A DNA stretch of 64,000 bases from AP-15 sp963703855 (GCA_963703855.1 CAVPFW010000015.1:1-64000), one strand, 5' to 3'. Positions 1 through 9,767 are shown, numbered from the stretch's first letter. The notes: generated by a model from the sequence alone, not told the origin. Made by a program: numbers and translations.

Positions 1-510
1 CGAGGGCTTTCGTGCGCAGCCATGGCCTGGGCGTTTTCGAGCGTACCGCCTGCCTCGCTTGTGAGTGCACAATTCAGCGTCCCTCACTCAATCACAAATT
101 GAGTACCGTGGCTTGGTGCGGACAAAAATGAGCTCGCATACCTTCTGGCGCTCCTCGGCACTGCCCGTCCTGACTGCAGCTTTGCTCCAAGGATGCATTG
201 TATAAACTAATGACGATCAACGAGGATCAGCTAAGATGAAATCGTTCCTCGTAGCGGCGTTCTTGGTCAGTGGCACCCTTGTACCGGAATAAGCCAGTGA
301 TGCCGTTACCTTGCATTCCGGCCTTCGCGCGCTTGCGTCAGCAGACCAACTATCGCGTTTTGGCGAGCTTGTCGTGGCGGGTCAAGTCCTCTCTACTGAA
401 TAATTTCCGGTCAGATGTACACGCCTTTCATGCCGCCCGCCGGGTAGCGGGTGCCGGCGCCGACCGTCTCGGCGATGCTTTCGATCTTCAGCCGCCCATC
501 TCGTCATTGC
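1..510. other. Left-edge stretch without an intact gene; gene debris
   Basis: I see no intact gene here. On the plus strand, 236-292 encodes an 18-residue hydrophobic start (MKSFLVAAFLVSGTLVPE) and then stops, which looks like a signal peptide cut off from its protein. On the minus strand, about 502 down to 413 reads as an open C-terminal tail ending YPAGGMKGVYI-stop with no start of its own, so it may be the end of a lost gene. Both readings are inference from short segments. Together with the IS remnant to the right they suggest a scrambled region. Confidence 0.4.
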
Positions 511-1500
511 TCATTCGATGACTTCGTCGGCGCCGGCGAGGAGTATTGGCGGCATCGTGAGGCCGAGCGCGCGTGCGGTCTTTAGGTTGACGATGAGCTC
601 GAACCGCGTGGGTTGCTCGACCGGGAGGTCCGCGGGTCTTGATCCTTTCAGGATCTTGCCTACGAAACCGGCGATTTGGCGCCACGAGTCTTCCAGATTG
701 GGCCCATAGGACATCAGACCGCCGGCTTCCACATACGCCTTCCAGCCGAAGACGCTCGGCAGATGGTGCGAAAGGGCAAACTCTGCGATGCGGACGCGGC
801 TGGCTGCCGTCACGCCATCCGGAAACGCGTGAATCGCATCCATATTGCCACTCGCGACCGCGGTCAGCGCTGCATCGAGATCGGCGGCATTTTTCAATTC
901 GAAGATTTGCAGGCTCACGCCCAAGGCCCGGCCGGCGTCCTCCCAGGCGCGCCATTCGCTCCGCTCGCCGGGATGGCCGGAAGCTCCGATGACCGCCACC
1001 CGCGAAATCGCAGCGGCCGCCTCCTTGAGCAGGGCGAGACGCTTGCCGACGAGTTCAGGGGCGAGAAAGGTCACTCCCGTCATGTTGCCTCCGGGACGGG
1101 CAAGACTGTCGACGAGCCCTGCCTGTACCGGGTCGCCGCTGAATCCGAATACCACTGGGGTACTCGCCGACACCGGCTTCGCGTTGAAAGCTGCAACGCC
1201 CGCCGCGACCAAAACGTCAACCTTCAATCGGACGAGTTCGGCCGCCATCTCGCCGAGACCGGCTCGGTCCGGCGCCGAGCGATACTCGTAACGGATGTTT
1301 CGTCCTTCGACGTGGCCGAGATCGGCGAGCCCGCGACGGAACGAGTCAAAGACCGCGGTCGGCGTTCCGATGTAAGGCCCGGATGCCGGCACGAGAAACC
1401 CGATCGTGGGGCCGCCGGTCGCCGGTTGCGCCCGCCCGGCGACGGGCGAGAGAGCGACGGAAGCGAGAGAGCCAGCGAGAACCGCGCGGCGGCTGCTCAT
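511..1500 (-). CDS. ABC-type substrate-binding protein (ABC_sub_bind family)
   Basis: A 329-residue periplasmic binding protein of the family related to TrpX/YtfQ-like binding proteins, which is very abundant in soil alphaproteobacteria and usually of unknown ligand. It opens with a twin-Arg signal peptide (MSSRRAVLAGSLASVAL, cleavage near AGRAQ at about residue 25). The body shows the family marks GPTIGFLVPASGP, 'FRRGLADLGHVEGRNI' and 'DVLVAAG'; it ends near 'ARALGLTMPP', the usual C-terminus. Full length for the family. No permease or ATPase gene is adjacent, so it is an orphan binding protein. The coding function is clear; the ligand is not. Confidence 0.85.
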   Translation of the reverse strand: MSSRRAVLAGSLASVALSPVAGRAQPATGGPTIGFLVPASGPYIGTPTAVFDSFRRGLADLGHVEGRNIRYEYRSAPDRAGLGEMAAELVRLKVDVLVAAGVAAFNAKPVSASTPVVFGFSGDPVQAGLVDSLARPGGNMTGVTFLAPELVGKRLALLKEAAAAISRVAVIGASGHPGERSEWRAWEDAGRALGVSLQIFELKNAADLDAALTAVASGNMDAIHAFPDGVTAASRVRIAEFALSHHLPSVFGWKAYVEAGGLMSYGPNLEDSWRQIAGFVGKILKGSRPADLPVEQPTRFELIVNLKTARALGLTMPPILLAGADEVIE

Positions 1501-1800
1501 CGATTGACCTCGTCAGCGAAACCGTAGGGGCCGCGAATGCATGTTAACCGACATTCGCCGGACTCCGGCAGCTTCGAGGCAAGGATCGCGGCTTTGACCG
1601 ACATTCCCCGGATTCCCGGTCTGTTAGGCGCGATTTTTCGTCTCAGCGAGGCGCGCCGCAACGAAATTCCGCCGCAAATCACTCCCGTGGCGGCCAAATC
1701 GTCGCGTTGCCCGCCTCGCGGCGCCAGAACTCGCTGCTTGGCCTTCATCAAAGGCGCACCTCTGCCGTCGTCGTCTGTCGTATCTGACCCGATCGCCCGG

Positions 1801-2241
1801 TCATGATGGGGCCGGGGGCGCCCGCAGCCGGGCGATCAGCGCCAGGATTTCCTGGAACATCTGCCGCGGCACCGCGACCTCCGCCATCTGGAAGGTCACG
1901 TAGCGGCCATGGCTGACCACCTTGGCGCCGATCTTGATCAGCTTCTCCCGAAGGCTGGTCAGCGACCACGGCTCCGCCGTTTTCGGCATTGCCAGCATCC
2001 GCATGAATTTGCCGAGGCTGTAGGCCAGGGCATGGAGTTGGAGGCGGACCGCGTTGGCGGCGAAGGAGCGGCACGACAGCCGGGTCCATTTGACCGCGCC
2101 CTTGCCCTCTTTGATGTACTGCTCGCAGGTGCCGCGGTGGTTGTAGAAGGCGACGATCCGCTCGGCCGGCCGCGCCAGGTTGGTGACGATGAAGCCGACC
2201 CGCGGATAAAGCTCACCCGGATGCCATGCCACCTCGGCCAC
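1801..2241 (-). pseudogene. IS1380-family transposase, C-terminal remnant
   Basis: 146 residues matching only the C-terminal third of an IS1380-type DDE transposase: 'WHPGELYPRVGFIVTNL', 'YNHRGTCEQYIKEGKGA' and 'KWTRLSCRSFAANAVRLQLH', then 'SLREKLIKIGAKVV'. A full transposase is about 450 residues, so the N-terminal and most catalytic parts are missing; the break is near 2245-2265, just before a toxin-antitoxin pair. The 300 bases on the other side (1501-1800) carry no gene; two related motifs, near 1547 and 1599 (CCGACATTC-CCGGA-type), may be IS-end sequence. Not expected to be mobile. Confidence 0.8.
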
Positions 2242-2269
2242 ATTCTCCGCTCGCAGCTAGTTTAGCGAC

Positions 2270-2494
2270 ATGCAAGTGCAGCTGACCCCCGAAGAAGAGA
2301 CAAGGCTTGCCGAGCTCGCCGCCCGCGACGGCCGCACCACAGGCGATCTCGTGCAGGAGGCGGTCAAGCGGTACATCGAGGACGACGCCAAGTTCATCGC
2401 AGCCGTCATCAAGGGCTTGGCCTCGCTCGATCGCGGCGAATTCTTCAGCCACGAAGAAGTTGGAAAGCGGATCGACCGGCTCTTTTCCGGCTGA
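2270..2494 (+). CDS. Type II antitoxin, ribbon-helix-helix (ParD/CopG-like)
   Basis: A 74-residue protein. The N-terminus (MQVQLTPEEETRLAELA) is the beta strand and first helix of a ribbon-helix-helix DNA-binding fold, and the C-terminal half (FFSHEEVGKRIDRLF) resembles the toxin-binding tail of ParD-type antitoxins. Its stop overlaps the toxin start by one base (TGATG), the usual arrangement for such pairs. The antitoxin should repress its own promoter and neutralise the partner; the partner at 2494 is frameshifted here, so only the antitoxin is likely to be made in full. Confidence 0.75.
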   Translation: MQVQLTPEEETRLAELAARDGRTTGDLVQEAVKRYIEDDAKFIAAVIKGLASLDRGEFFSHEEVGKRIDRLFSG

Positions 2495-2771
2495 TGCTGA
2501 TCCGCTGGTCGCCGGAGGCGGAGCGGACGATCTGGAGCGGATCGTCGATCGGATCAAGCAAGATAATCCCACAGCGGCGCGTCGAGTGGCGGAGGCGATT
2601 TATCGTCGCTGCTCGGATTTGGAGCTTTTTCCCAATCGCGGTCGCGTCGGACGGATCGCCGGCACCCGCGAGCTCGTGCTCGCGCCGCTTCCCTACATCG
2701 TCGTGTACCGCATCAACCCAGACGCCGTCGAAATCGCGCGCATTTATCACAGCGCACAGAATTGGCCTTGA
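2494..2771 (+). pseudogene. ParE/RelE-type toxin, frameshifted
   Basis: The start reads MLIRWSPEA in one frame; from about 2523 the family sequence continues in another frame as ADDLERIVDRIKQDNP, then 'RVAEAIYRRCSDLELFPNRG', 'LVLAPLPYIVVYRI' and 'ARIYHSAQNWP'. This is a whole ParE toxin of about 91 residues interrupted by a small indel near 2521 (two extra bases, or one lost). Translated as it stands the product leaves the family after nine residues. ParE toxins poison gyrase; RelE relatives cleave mRNA. Loss of the toxin with retention of the antitoxin is a common decay state; a sequencing error would look the same. Confidence 0.75.
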
Positions 2772-2928
2772 GCCATCCTATTCGATGACGATGCGCGGCA
2801 ACGGGCGTCGCGCGCTCGCCGACCCGATCCGCGCCGCCAGCCGTCGGTATGAAGCGCTTCTCACGGCAGCCTGTTCGGCCAGAGTGATCGCCTGATCCCG
2901 TCCCGGCACGCCGGCACTCGGCGGCTGG

Positions 2929-4240
2929 TCAGGGAGGTCGCTGAGCGCGCGCCCGGAAGGTGGTCAGCACATCGTCGCCGACGGGTTCCATCGACATGCG
3001 CTCGAAGCCGGGGGCGTCGGAGAGGGCGGCGAGGGCGAGGGCGGCGACCGCCGGGATGGCGTCGCCGCCGATCAGGACCGGCGCGTGGACCCAGGCGAGG
3101 CGGTCGACGAGGCGGGCGCGCAGCAGGGCGGCGGCGAGGCGCGCGCCGCCTTCGACCAGCAGCCGGGTGATGCCGCGGCGCGCCGAGCGCTCCCAGCGCG
3201 GCGGCGAGGTCGATGTTGCCCTCCGGGTCGGGACCGACCTCGATCAGGGTCGCGCCGGCGGCGAGGAAGGCCTCGCGCCGGCCCGGATCGGCGAGCGGCA
3301 GGTCGCCGAGGGGCAGGTCGGCGCCGGGCAGGTCGCCGACGGGCAATGCCGCCGAGGGCAATGCCGCCGAGGGCAATGCTGCCGAGGGCAATGCTGCCGA
3401 GGGCAGGGTCAGGACCCAGGTCGGGGTGCGGCGCGCGTCGGCGATCACCTGGGCCGCGGGCGGGATGCGCAGATGGCGGTCGAGCACGACCCGCACCGGC
3501 GAGCGGTGGCCGAGCCCCGGCAGCCGGCAGGTCAATTGCGGATCGTCGGCGAGGACGGTCCCGGTGCCGACCATGATCGCGTCGTGCTCGGCGCGCAGGG
3601 AATGGGCGCGCGCGCGCGCCGGCGGCCCGGTGATCCATCGGCTCTCCCCGCTGCCGGTGGCGATGCGGCCGTCGAGCGAGGTCGCCAGCTTCAAGGTGAC
3701 GAGCGGCCGGCCGAATGCCAGGCGGGCGAGGAAGCCGGCGTTGATCTCGGCCGCCTCCGCCGCGCCGAGCCCGGTGTCGACCGCGAGCCCGGCCGCGCGC
3801 AGCCGGCCGATGCCGGCGCCGGCGACGCGGGGGTCGGGATCTTCGAGGGCCACGACGACCCGGCGCACGCCGGCCGCGATCAGCGCATCGGCGCAGGGCG
3901 GGGTCCGGCCCCAATGGCAGCAGGGTTCGAGGCTGACATAGGCGATAGCGCCCCGCGCCGCCTCGCCTGCCCGGCGCAACGCCTCGGTCTCGGCGTGCGG
4001 GCGGCCGCCGGGCTGGGTCCAGCCGCGGCCGATGACCCGGCCCCCGTTGACGAGAACGCAGCCGACCGCCGGGTTCGGCCACACCGCGCCGAGCCCGCGG
4101 CGGGCCAGCGCCAACGCCGTCCGCATCCTGCGCAGGTCTATTTGCGGATCGCCGCCCGAGCCGGCATGCGCTGCCGCGCCCGAATCCGCCGCCCCGCCTC
4201 CATCTCGCCATCCGCCGCGAATCCGCCGCCCCGCCTTCAT
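2929..4240 (-). CDS. ribD: Riboflavin biosynthesis protein RibD (deaminase/reductase), frameshifted
   Basis: Bifunctional diaminohydroxyphosphoribosylaminopyrimidine deaminase and 5-amino-6-ribosylaminouracil reductase of the riboflavin pathway. The deaminase domain shows HAETEAL and the zinc motif EPCCHWGRTPPC; the reductase domain shows TLKLATSLDGRIATGSGESRWITG. ATG at 4240 overlaps the nrdR stop (ATGA). Near 3176-3184 one extra base breaks the frame: the sequence before it reads LAAALGALGA and the sequence after it continues as GITRLLVEGG in another frame, down to a family-like end (MEPVGDDVLTTFRARAQRPP) with stop at 2929-2931. The reductase domain also holds eight LPxxx pentapeptides in a row. 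ribE, ribBA and ribH, often downstream in alphaproteobacteria, are absent. Confidence 0.85.
3297..3401. repeat. 15-base tandem repeat inside ribD
   Basis: At least seven head-to-tail 15-base units: three diverged (GGCAGGTCGCCGAGG type) at 3297-3341 and four nearly identical (GGCAATGCCGCCGAG, with one C-to-T variant in two copies) at 3342-3401. In the ribD frame each unit encodes one LPxxx pentapeptide, four LPSAA and then LPVGD, LPGAD, LPLGD. The unit length is a multiple of three, so copy-number change keeps the reading frame. RibD proteins do not normally carry such an insert. Confidence 0.9.
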
Positions 4241-4695
4241 TCGCCATCCGCCGCGATCCGCCCAACGAAATCGCCGAAATCCTTGGCCTCGCGGAAATTG
4301 CGGTAGACCGAGGCGAAACGGATGTAGGCGACCTGGTCGAGGCTCGCCAACGCCTCCATCACCAGGCCGCCGATCATGTCGCTCGGGATCTCGGTCTCGC
4401 CCGAGCTTTCGAGCTGGCGCACCAGGGAGTTGATGATGCGCTCGACGCGCTCGGCCTCGACCGGGCGCTTGCGCAGCGCGATGTAGATCGAGCGCGCGAG
4501 CTTGTCGCGCTCGAGGGGCTCGCGCTGCCCGTTTTTCTTGACCACGGTCAGGTCGCGCAATTGGACCCGCTCGAAGGTGGTAAATCGGGCCGCGCAGTTC
4601 GGGCAGAAGCGGCGGCGGCGGATCGCGCCGCGATCGTCGGTCGGCCGCGAATCCTTGACCTGGGTGTCGTCGGTGCCGCAAAACGGACAGCGCAT
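4237..4695 (-). CDS. nrdR: Transcriptional repressor NrdR
   Basis: 152 residues, the usual length. The N-terminus is the NrdR zinc ribbon with cysteines at 3 and 6 (MRCPFCGTDDTQVKDSRP) and at 31 and 34 (RRFCPNCAARFTTFE), followed by an ATP-cone domain (VVKKNGQREPLERDKLARSI) at about residues 50-140. NrdR senses dATP/ATP and represses ribonucleotide reductase genes by binding NrdR boxes. It lies 22 bases after glyA and overlaps ribD by 4 bases, the common alphaproteobacterial order glyA-nrdR-ribD. No ribonucleotide reductase gene is in the window. Confidence 0.97.
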   Translation of the reverse strand: MRCPFCGTDDTQVKDSRPTDDRGAIRRRRFCPNCAARFTTFERVQLRDLTVVKKNGQREPLERDKLARSIYIALRKRPVEAERVERIINSLVRQLESSGETEIPSDMIGGLVMEALASLDQVAYIRFASVYRNFREAKDFGDFVGRIAADGE

Positions 4696-4717
4696 CTGTT
4701 CCTCCCGCCGGCTCGCC

Positions 4718-6046
<1,329 letters not shown>

Positions 6047-6413
6047 GGTTCACTTGCTCGGGGGGCCGACGGGTCGCCGTCGTGACACGCTGCGGAGGGT
6101 CGCTGGCAAAGCGGAGGCGGCCGTCGACCCGCGGACGCGGGCGGCGGCGCTGCAAACCCGGTTAGGCTACCATATCTCGCCGAAGGATGCCAACCGAGCT
6201 ACCATAATTCGCGTGGCGGCGAACCGCCGCGACCGGCAGGCCGCGCTGCCGTTGCGAGCGGCCGACGAGCCTCGTTCGCTTTATTTCGACGAGGACTGAG
6301 ATCGCCGTCGCTTGTGCTGCCCGAGACCAGCGGCGCCGGGAGCTCGGATGAGGGCGCCAAGTCGCTGCGCCGACAAGGCAATGACGATTACTCTCCTCTC
6401 CCATAAGTTTCGA
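6047..6413. other. Intergenic region between glyA and mucR
   Basis: 367 bases between two divergent genes. The open frames here are short and lack family resemblance. The glyA promoter should lie in the first part, but I cannot pick out convincing boxes. The right end runs into the mucR promoter. Confidence 0.5.
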
Positions 6414-6442
6414 TTGACACAAGAAATTCGTGCGGCGATTAT
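6414..6442 (+). promoter_or_regulatory. Likely sigma-70-type promoter of the mucR gene
   Basis: A perfect -35 box TTGACA at 6414-6419, a 17-base spacer and GATTAT at 6437-6442 (four of six matches to TATAAT). Transcription would begin near 6449, about 34 bases before the ATG at 6483, which agrees with that start and not with the longer upstream reading. MucR proteins often bind AT-rich DNA at their own promoter, and this stretch is clearly AT-richer than its surroundings. Confidence 0.55.
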
Positions 6443-6482
6443 CCGCATTGACGGGCACATTCCAGCATTCATCGAGGCGAAG

Positions 6483-6929
6483 ATGGCGGAAACGGTAGCG
6501 CCGAATATGGCGGAGGAAGAGTTGCTGCGGATGACCGCGGATGTGGTGGCCGCTTATGTCAGCAACAACACGTTGCCGACGGCTCAGCTGGCGGAGGTCA
6601 TCAACGCAGTCTACAATTCCCTGAGAGGCCTCGAGGGTCAGATCGCGGAACCGTCGCCGGAGCCGGTGAAGCCGGCGGTGCCGGTGCGCAAGTCGATCAC
6701 TCCCGACTACCTGATCTGCCTCGAAGACGGCAAAAAGCTGAAGATGCTGAAGCGGCATCTGCGCTCGACCTATAATATGACGCCGGACGAGTACCGCGCG
6801 CGCTGGGGACTGGCCCCGGACTATCCGATGGTGGCCCCGAACTACGCCGAGCAGCGCTCTGCATTCGCCAAGAAAATCGGTCTCGGCCGCGGCGCCGGCC
6901 GGCAACCGGCCGCGACCGCGAAGAAGTAA
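6483..6929 (+). CDS. MucR/Ros-family transcriptional regulator
   Basis: 148 residues from the ATG at 6483, preceded by a purine-rich ribosome site (GAGGCGAAG). The open frame extends further left, but family members begin at this point (MAETVAPNMAEEELLRMTADVVAAY follows the MucR pattern). The C-terminal half carries the single prokaryotic zinc-finger region: 'DYLICLEDGKKLKMLKRHL' then 'YNMTPDEYRARWGLAPDYPM'. MucR proteins are H-NS-like global repressors of exopolysaccharide, motility and cell-cycle genes in alphaproteobacteria, so this protein could act on the polysaccharide genes further right; that link is inference. Confidence 0.93.
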   Translation: MAETVAPNMAEEELLRMTADVVAAYVSNNTLPTAQLAEVINAVYNSLRGLEGQIAEPSPEPVKPAVPVRKSITPDYLICLEDGKKLKMLKRHLRSTYNMTPDEYRARWGLAPDYPMVAPNYAEQRSAFAKKIGLGRGAGRQPAATAKK

Positions 6930-7093
6930 AATATTCGGGGCACCCGGCGAGCTTTCGGCTGCCCGGCCCATCCCTTCGCGCCGGGTCCTGGTCCGGCCTT
7001 GTGCTGGGCGAGCCCGCGGGGGTCTGCGGATTCCTGACGTGGGGCGAGTGGGCGCGGTATACAGGCCCCACATCGCCGCAGCCGAGGTTTCCG

Positions 7094-8341
7094 ATGCCCG
7101 CCAAAACCGAGCTCGTTTCCGTCTCCGCCGCCCCGCCCTCTGCCGCCCCGCCCTCCCGCGCTGCCTCCGAGGCGGGCTTCGACTGGGCCGATCCGCTGCT
7201 GCTCGAGGACGAGCTGAGCGAGGACGAGCGCATGGTGCGCGACAGCGCTCGCGCCTATTGCCGGGACAAGCTGTTTCCGCGGGTGCTCGAAGCCAACCGG
7301 CATGAGCATTTCGACCGCGAGATCATGAACGAGATGGGCGCGCTCGGCCTGCTCGGCGCGACCATCGAAGGCTATGGCTGCGCCGGCGTCAATTACATCT
7401 GCTATGGGCTGATCGCGCGCGAGGTCGAGCGGATCGACAGCGGCTATCGCTCGGCGATGAGCGTGCAGTCGAGCCTGGTCATGTATCCGATCCACGAGTT
7501 CGGCAGCGAGGCGCAGCGCCGCAAATATCTCCCCAAGCTCGCCTCCGGCGAATGGGTCGGCTGTTTCGGCCTGACCGAGCCCGATCATGGCTCCGATCCG
7601 GGCGGCATGACGACGCGGGCGGTGGCGGCGCCAGGGGGGTACCGGCTGAACGGCGCCAAGATGTGGATCACCAACGCGCCGATCGCCGATGTGTTCGTCG
7701 TCTGGGCCAAGACCGAGGACGGCGTCATCCGCGGCTTCATCCTCGAACAGGGCATGAAGGGGCTGAGCGCGCCGAAGATCGAAGGCAAGTTCAGCCTGCG
7801 CGCATCGGTCACCGGCGAGATCGCGATCGACGACGTATTCGTGCCCGAGGAGAACCTGCTGCCCGGAGCCAAAGGGCTGCGCGGCCCGTTCTCGTGCCTC
7901 AACAACGCCCGCTACGGGATCGCCTGGGGCGCCTTAGGCGCCGCCGAGTTCTGCTGGCACGCGGCCCGCAGCTACACCCTCGAACGCCGCCAGTTCGGCC
8001 GTCCGCTCGCCGCCAACCAGCTGATCCAGAAAAAGCTCGTCGACATGCAGACCGAGATCACGCTCGGCCTTGCCGCGTGCCTGCGCCTCGGGCGGCTCAA
8101 GGATCAGGGCCGCGCCGCGCCCGAGACGGTGTCGCTGCTGAAGCGCAACAACGCCGGCAAGGCGCTCGATATCGCCCGCGCCGCCCGCGACATGCATGGC
8201 GGCAACGGCGTCTCCGACGAGTACCACGTCATCCGCCACGTAATGAATCTCGAAGCGGTCAATACTTACGAGGGCACGCACGACATCCATGCCCTGATCC
8301 TCGGCCGCGCCCAGACCGGCATCGCGGCCTTCGCCGGCTAG
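7094..8341 (+). CDS. gcdH: Acyl-CoA dehydrogenase, glutaryl-CoA dehydrogenase type
   Basis: 415 residues from ATG 7094. FAD enzyme that oxidises and decarboxylates glutaryl-CoA to crotonyl-CoA in lysine, tryptophan and aromatic acid breakdown. It shows the acyl-CoA dehydrogenase signatures GCFGLTEPDHGSDPGGM and 'GAKMWITNAPIADVFVVWAK', and the glutaryl-CoA-type C-terminus 'NLEAVNTYEGTHDIHALIL' with the catalytic Glu in YEGT. About 30 low-complexity residues (Ala/Pro/Ser) precede the enzyme core. The neighbouring enoyl-CoA hydratase would act on enoyl-CoA products, though it is on the other strand. Confidence 0.92.
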   Translation: MPAKTELVSVSAAPPSAAPPSRAASEAGFDWADPLLLEDELSEDERMVRDSARAYCRDKLFPRVLEANRHEHFDREIMNEMGALGLLGATIEGYGCAGVNYICYGLIAREVERIDSGYRSAMSVQSSLVMYPIHEFGSEAQRRKYLPKLASGEWVGCFGLTEPDHGSDPGGMTTRAVAAPGGYRLNGAKMWITNAPIADVFVVWAKTEDGVIRGFILEQGMKGLSAPKIEGKFSLRASVTGEIAIDDVFVPEENLLPGAKGLRGPFSCLNNARYGIAWGALGAAEFCWHAARSYTLERRQFGRPLAANQLIQKKLVDMQTEITLGLAACLRLGRLKDQGRAAPETVSLLKRNNAGKALDIARAARDMHGGNGVSDEYHVIRHVMNLEAVNTYEGTHDIHALILGRAQTGIAAFAG

Positions 8342-8739
8342 CCTGGTGCTCAGACGCATTCAGTGGTGCAAACTCATCACACGCGTCATGCCCGGCCCAC
8401 GGACCCGCGCCCCGCGCGGCCTCGAGGACAAGCCTGGTGCCGGGCATCCACGGAAACCGGCAGAGCTTGTGCCGCGAGTTGTGGATGCTCGGCTCTAAGT
8501 GCCCGACCCGAAAGAATGGCGAAAGATCAAGGAGTTGACCGTCGTTCCCGTGAACGTGCGGTCGCCCCCCTGTTTAGGCCAGAGCCTGCCTCTGGCCCGA
8601 ACGGGGGGGCAGGCTCTGGACCCCCGTTTTCGCGGCGGCGACGATAAGATACTTCGGATCGTTCGCCTCATTTTGAATCAGGCCTTAAGGCCGGGCATGA
8701 CGTGCGATCGACACCGCACCATCTGAATGCGCCACAGCA
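8342..8739. repeat. Intergenic mosaic of dispersed repeats
   Basis: No gene. 8386-8465 (GCCCGGCCCACGGACCC onward) is an inverted copy of sequence at about 41577-41656. The flank GGTGCTCAGACGCA at about 8346 recurs at about 41229, and the right end (CTGAATG...GCTAGCGC) resembles 41680-41700. At 8581-8617 an inverted repeat (AGAGCCTGCC / GGCAGGCTCT) can form a stem. These look like small non-coding repeat elements spread through the genome; function unknown. Confidence 0.7.
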
Positions 8740-9543
8740 CTAGCGCTCAGCCGGATCGAGCGACGGGAGGCGGTAGCGGTCGTCAGGGTCGTCCCAGCCC
8801 TTGAAATCGGGCCGGCGCTTTTCCGCAAAGGCGGCGCGCGATTCGATCAGGTCGCTCTTGGCGCCGTGCTCGTGCAAGGCCGCCGCCAGGCGCTGCTGTT
8901 CCGAGGACGGCGCCGGGCGCATCCGGCGCATCATGTGGACGGTGTTGACCCGCGAGGCCGGGGGCAGGGTCAACAGATGCTCGGCCATCGCCATGGCGCT
9001 CGGCATCAGCTCCTCGGCGGTGGTCAGGCGGTTCAGGAAGCCGATCTCGTAAAACCGCTCGGCGGTAAAGCGAAAGCCCAGCGCCATCTCCATCGCGATC
9101 GGATAGGGCAGGTTGGCGACGTGCCCGTGATTGTAGCCGCCGAGCAGCCAGCGCTTGGCTTCCGAGACCTCGAAGATCGCCTCGCGGGCGGCGACGCGCA
9201 GATCGGTGCGTTCGACCAGCATGAAGCCGCCGCCCATCGCATAGCCGTTGACCGCGGCGATGACCGGCTTTTCGAGCGCGCCCGAGATGAACGGGTCTTC
9301 GATCGCCGGGCGCCGGCCGCCGGGGGTGCCGGCCTGCAGTGACTCCTTCATGTCCTCGCCGGCGCAGAACCCCCGTCCGGTCCCGGTAAAGATCGCGACC
9401 TCGAATTCCCCGCTGCGACGGAACTCAGTCCAGGTCTCGGCGAGCCGGGTGCGCATCTCATGATTAAGCGCGTTCAACCGCTCGGGCCGGTTCATCCGCA
9501 CCACCAGGATCTGCCCCAAACGCTCGGTCTCGACGACGGCCAT
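8740..9543 (-). CDS. Enoyl-CoA hydratase/isomerase family protein
   Basis: 267 residues of the crotonase fold. N-terminal 'RMNRPERLNALNHEMR' and the oxyanion-hole motifs GRGFCAGEDMKE and NGYAMGGGFMLVERTDL place it in the enoyl-CoA hydratase superfamily. The first catalytic Glu usually found near 'FGLPE' is not obvious (sequence EVSEAKRWLLGGYNH), so the exact reaction is uncertain. It converges on gcdH across a repeat-filled spacer. Confidence 0.88.
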   Translation of the reverse strand: MAVVETERLGQILVVRMNRPERLNALNHEMRTRLAETWTEFRRSGEFEVAIFTGTGRGFCAGEDMKESLQAGTPGGRRPAIEDPFISGALEKPVIAAVNGYAMGGGFMLVERTDLRVAAREAIFEVSEAKRWLLGGYNHGHVANLPYPIAMEMALGFRFTAERFYEIGFLNRLTTAEELMPSAMAMAEHLLTLPPASRVNTVHMMRRMRPAPSSEQQRLAAALHEHGAKSDLIESRAAFAEKRRPDFKGWDDPDDRYRLPSLDPAER

Positions 9544-9671
9544 GTTTGTCTCTCCCCAACTGCTCGCCCAATTCTTCGGGCCGCGGCCACCTAGGCTAGC
9601 AGCCCCGGCCCGCCGATCAAACCGTGCCGGGCGACACCACCCACCCGATCATGGACCGGTCCCGGTTCAGC

Positions 9672-9766
9672 TGGCGGAAGAGGCAGGAGTCGAACCTACC
9701 GAAGACGCCTTCGCGCCCTCCGACGGTTTTGAAGACCGCGCGAGTCACCGGACCCGATACTCTTCC
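9672..9766 (-). tRNA. selC: tRNA-Sec (anticodon UCA)
   Basis: Read on the minus strand from 9766, the sequence has every mark of selenocysteine tRNA: acceptor stem GGAAGAG pairing with CTCTTCC, discriminator G and encoded CCA at 9674-9672; a 6-base-pair D stem (CGGGTC/GACTCG, loop CGGT), longer than in other tRNAs; anticodon stem CGGT/ACCG with UCA at 9732-9730; a long variable arm with a seven-pair stem (AGGGCGC/GCGTCTT); and a T arm GTAGG-TTCGACT-CCTGC. At 95 nucleotides with CCA it is the right size. It lies downstream of selB on the same strand. Confidence 0.95.
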
Positions 9767-9767
9767 C

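Noticed and set aside
1497..1751. Small minus-strand frame of 84 codons upstream of the binding protein
   Set aside because: No ribosome site or family pattern, and it covers probable IS-end sequence.
2494..2895. A 133-residue protein from the toxin start, reading on in the original frame
   Set aside because: After nine residues it has no family pattern and Arg/Ser-rich composition; the real toxin continues in another frame.
3297..3401. Possible CRISPR array in ribD
   Set aside because: 15-base units without spacers, in frame within a coding region.
6312..6482. Longer N-terminus for the MucR protein
   Set aside because: A good promoter (TTGACA-17-GATTAT) lies inside it, and MucR relatives start at the ATG at 6483.
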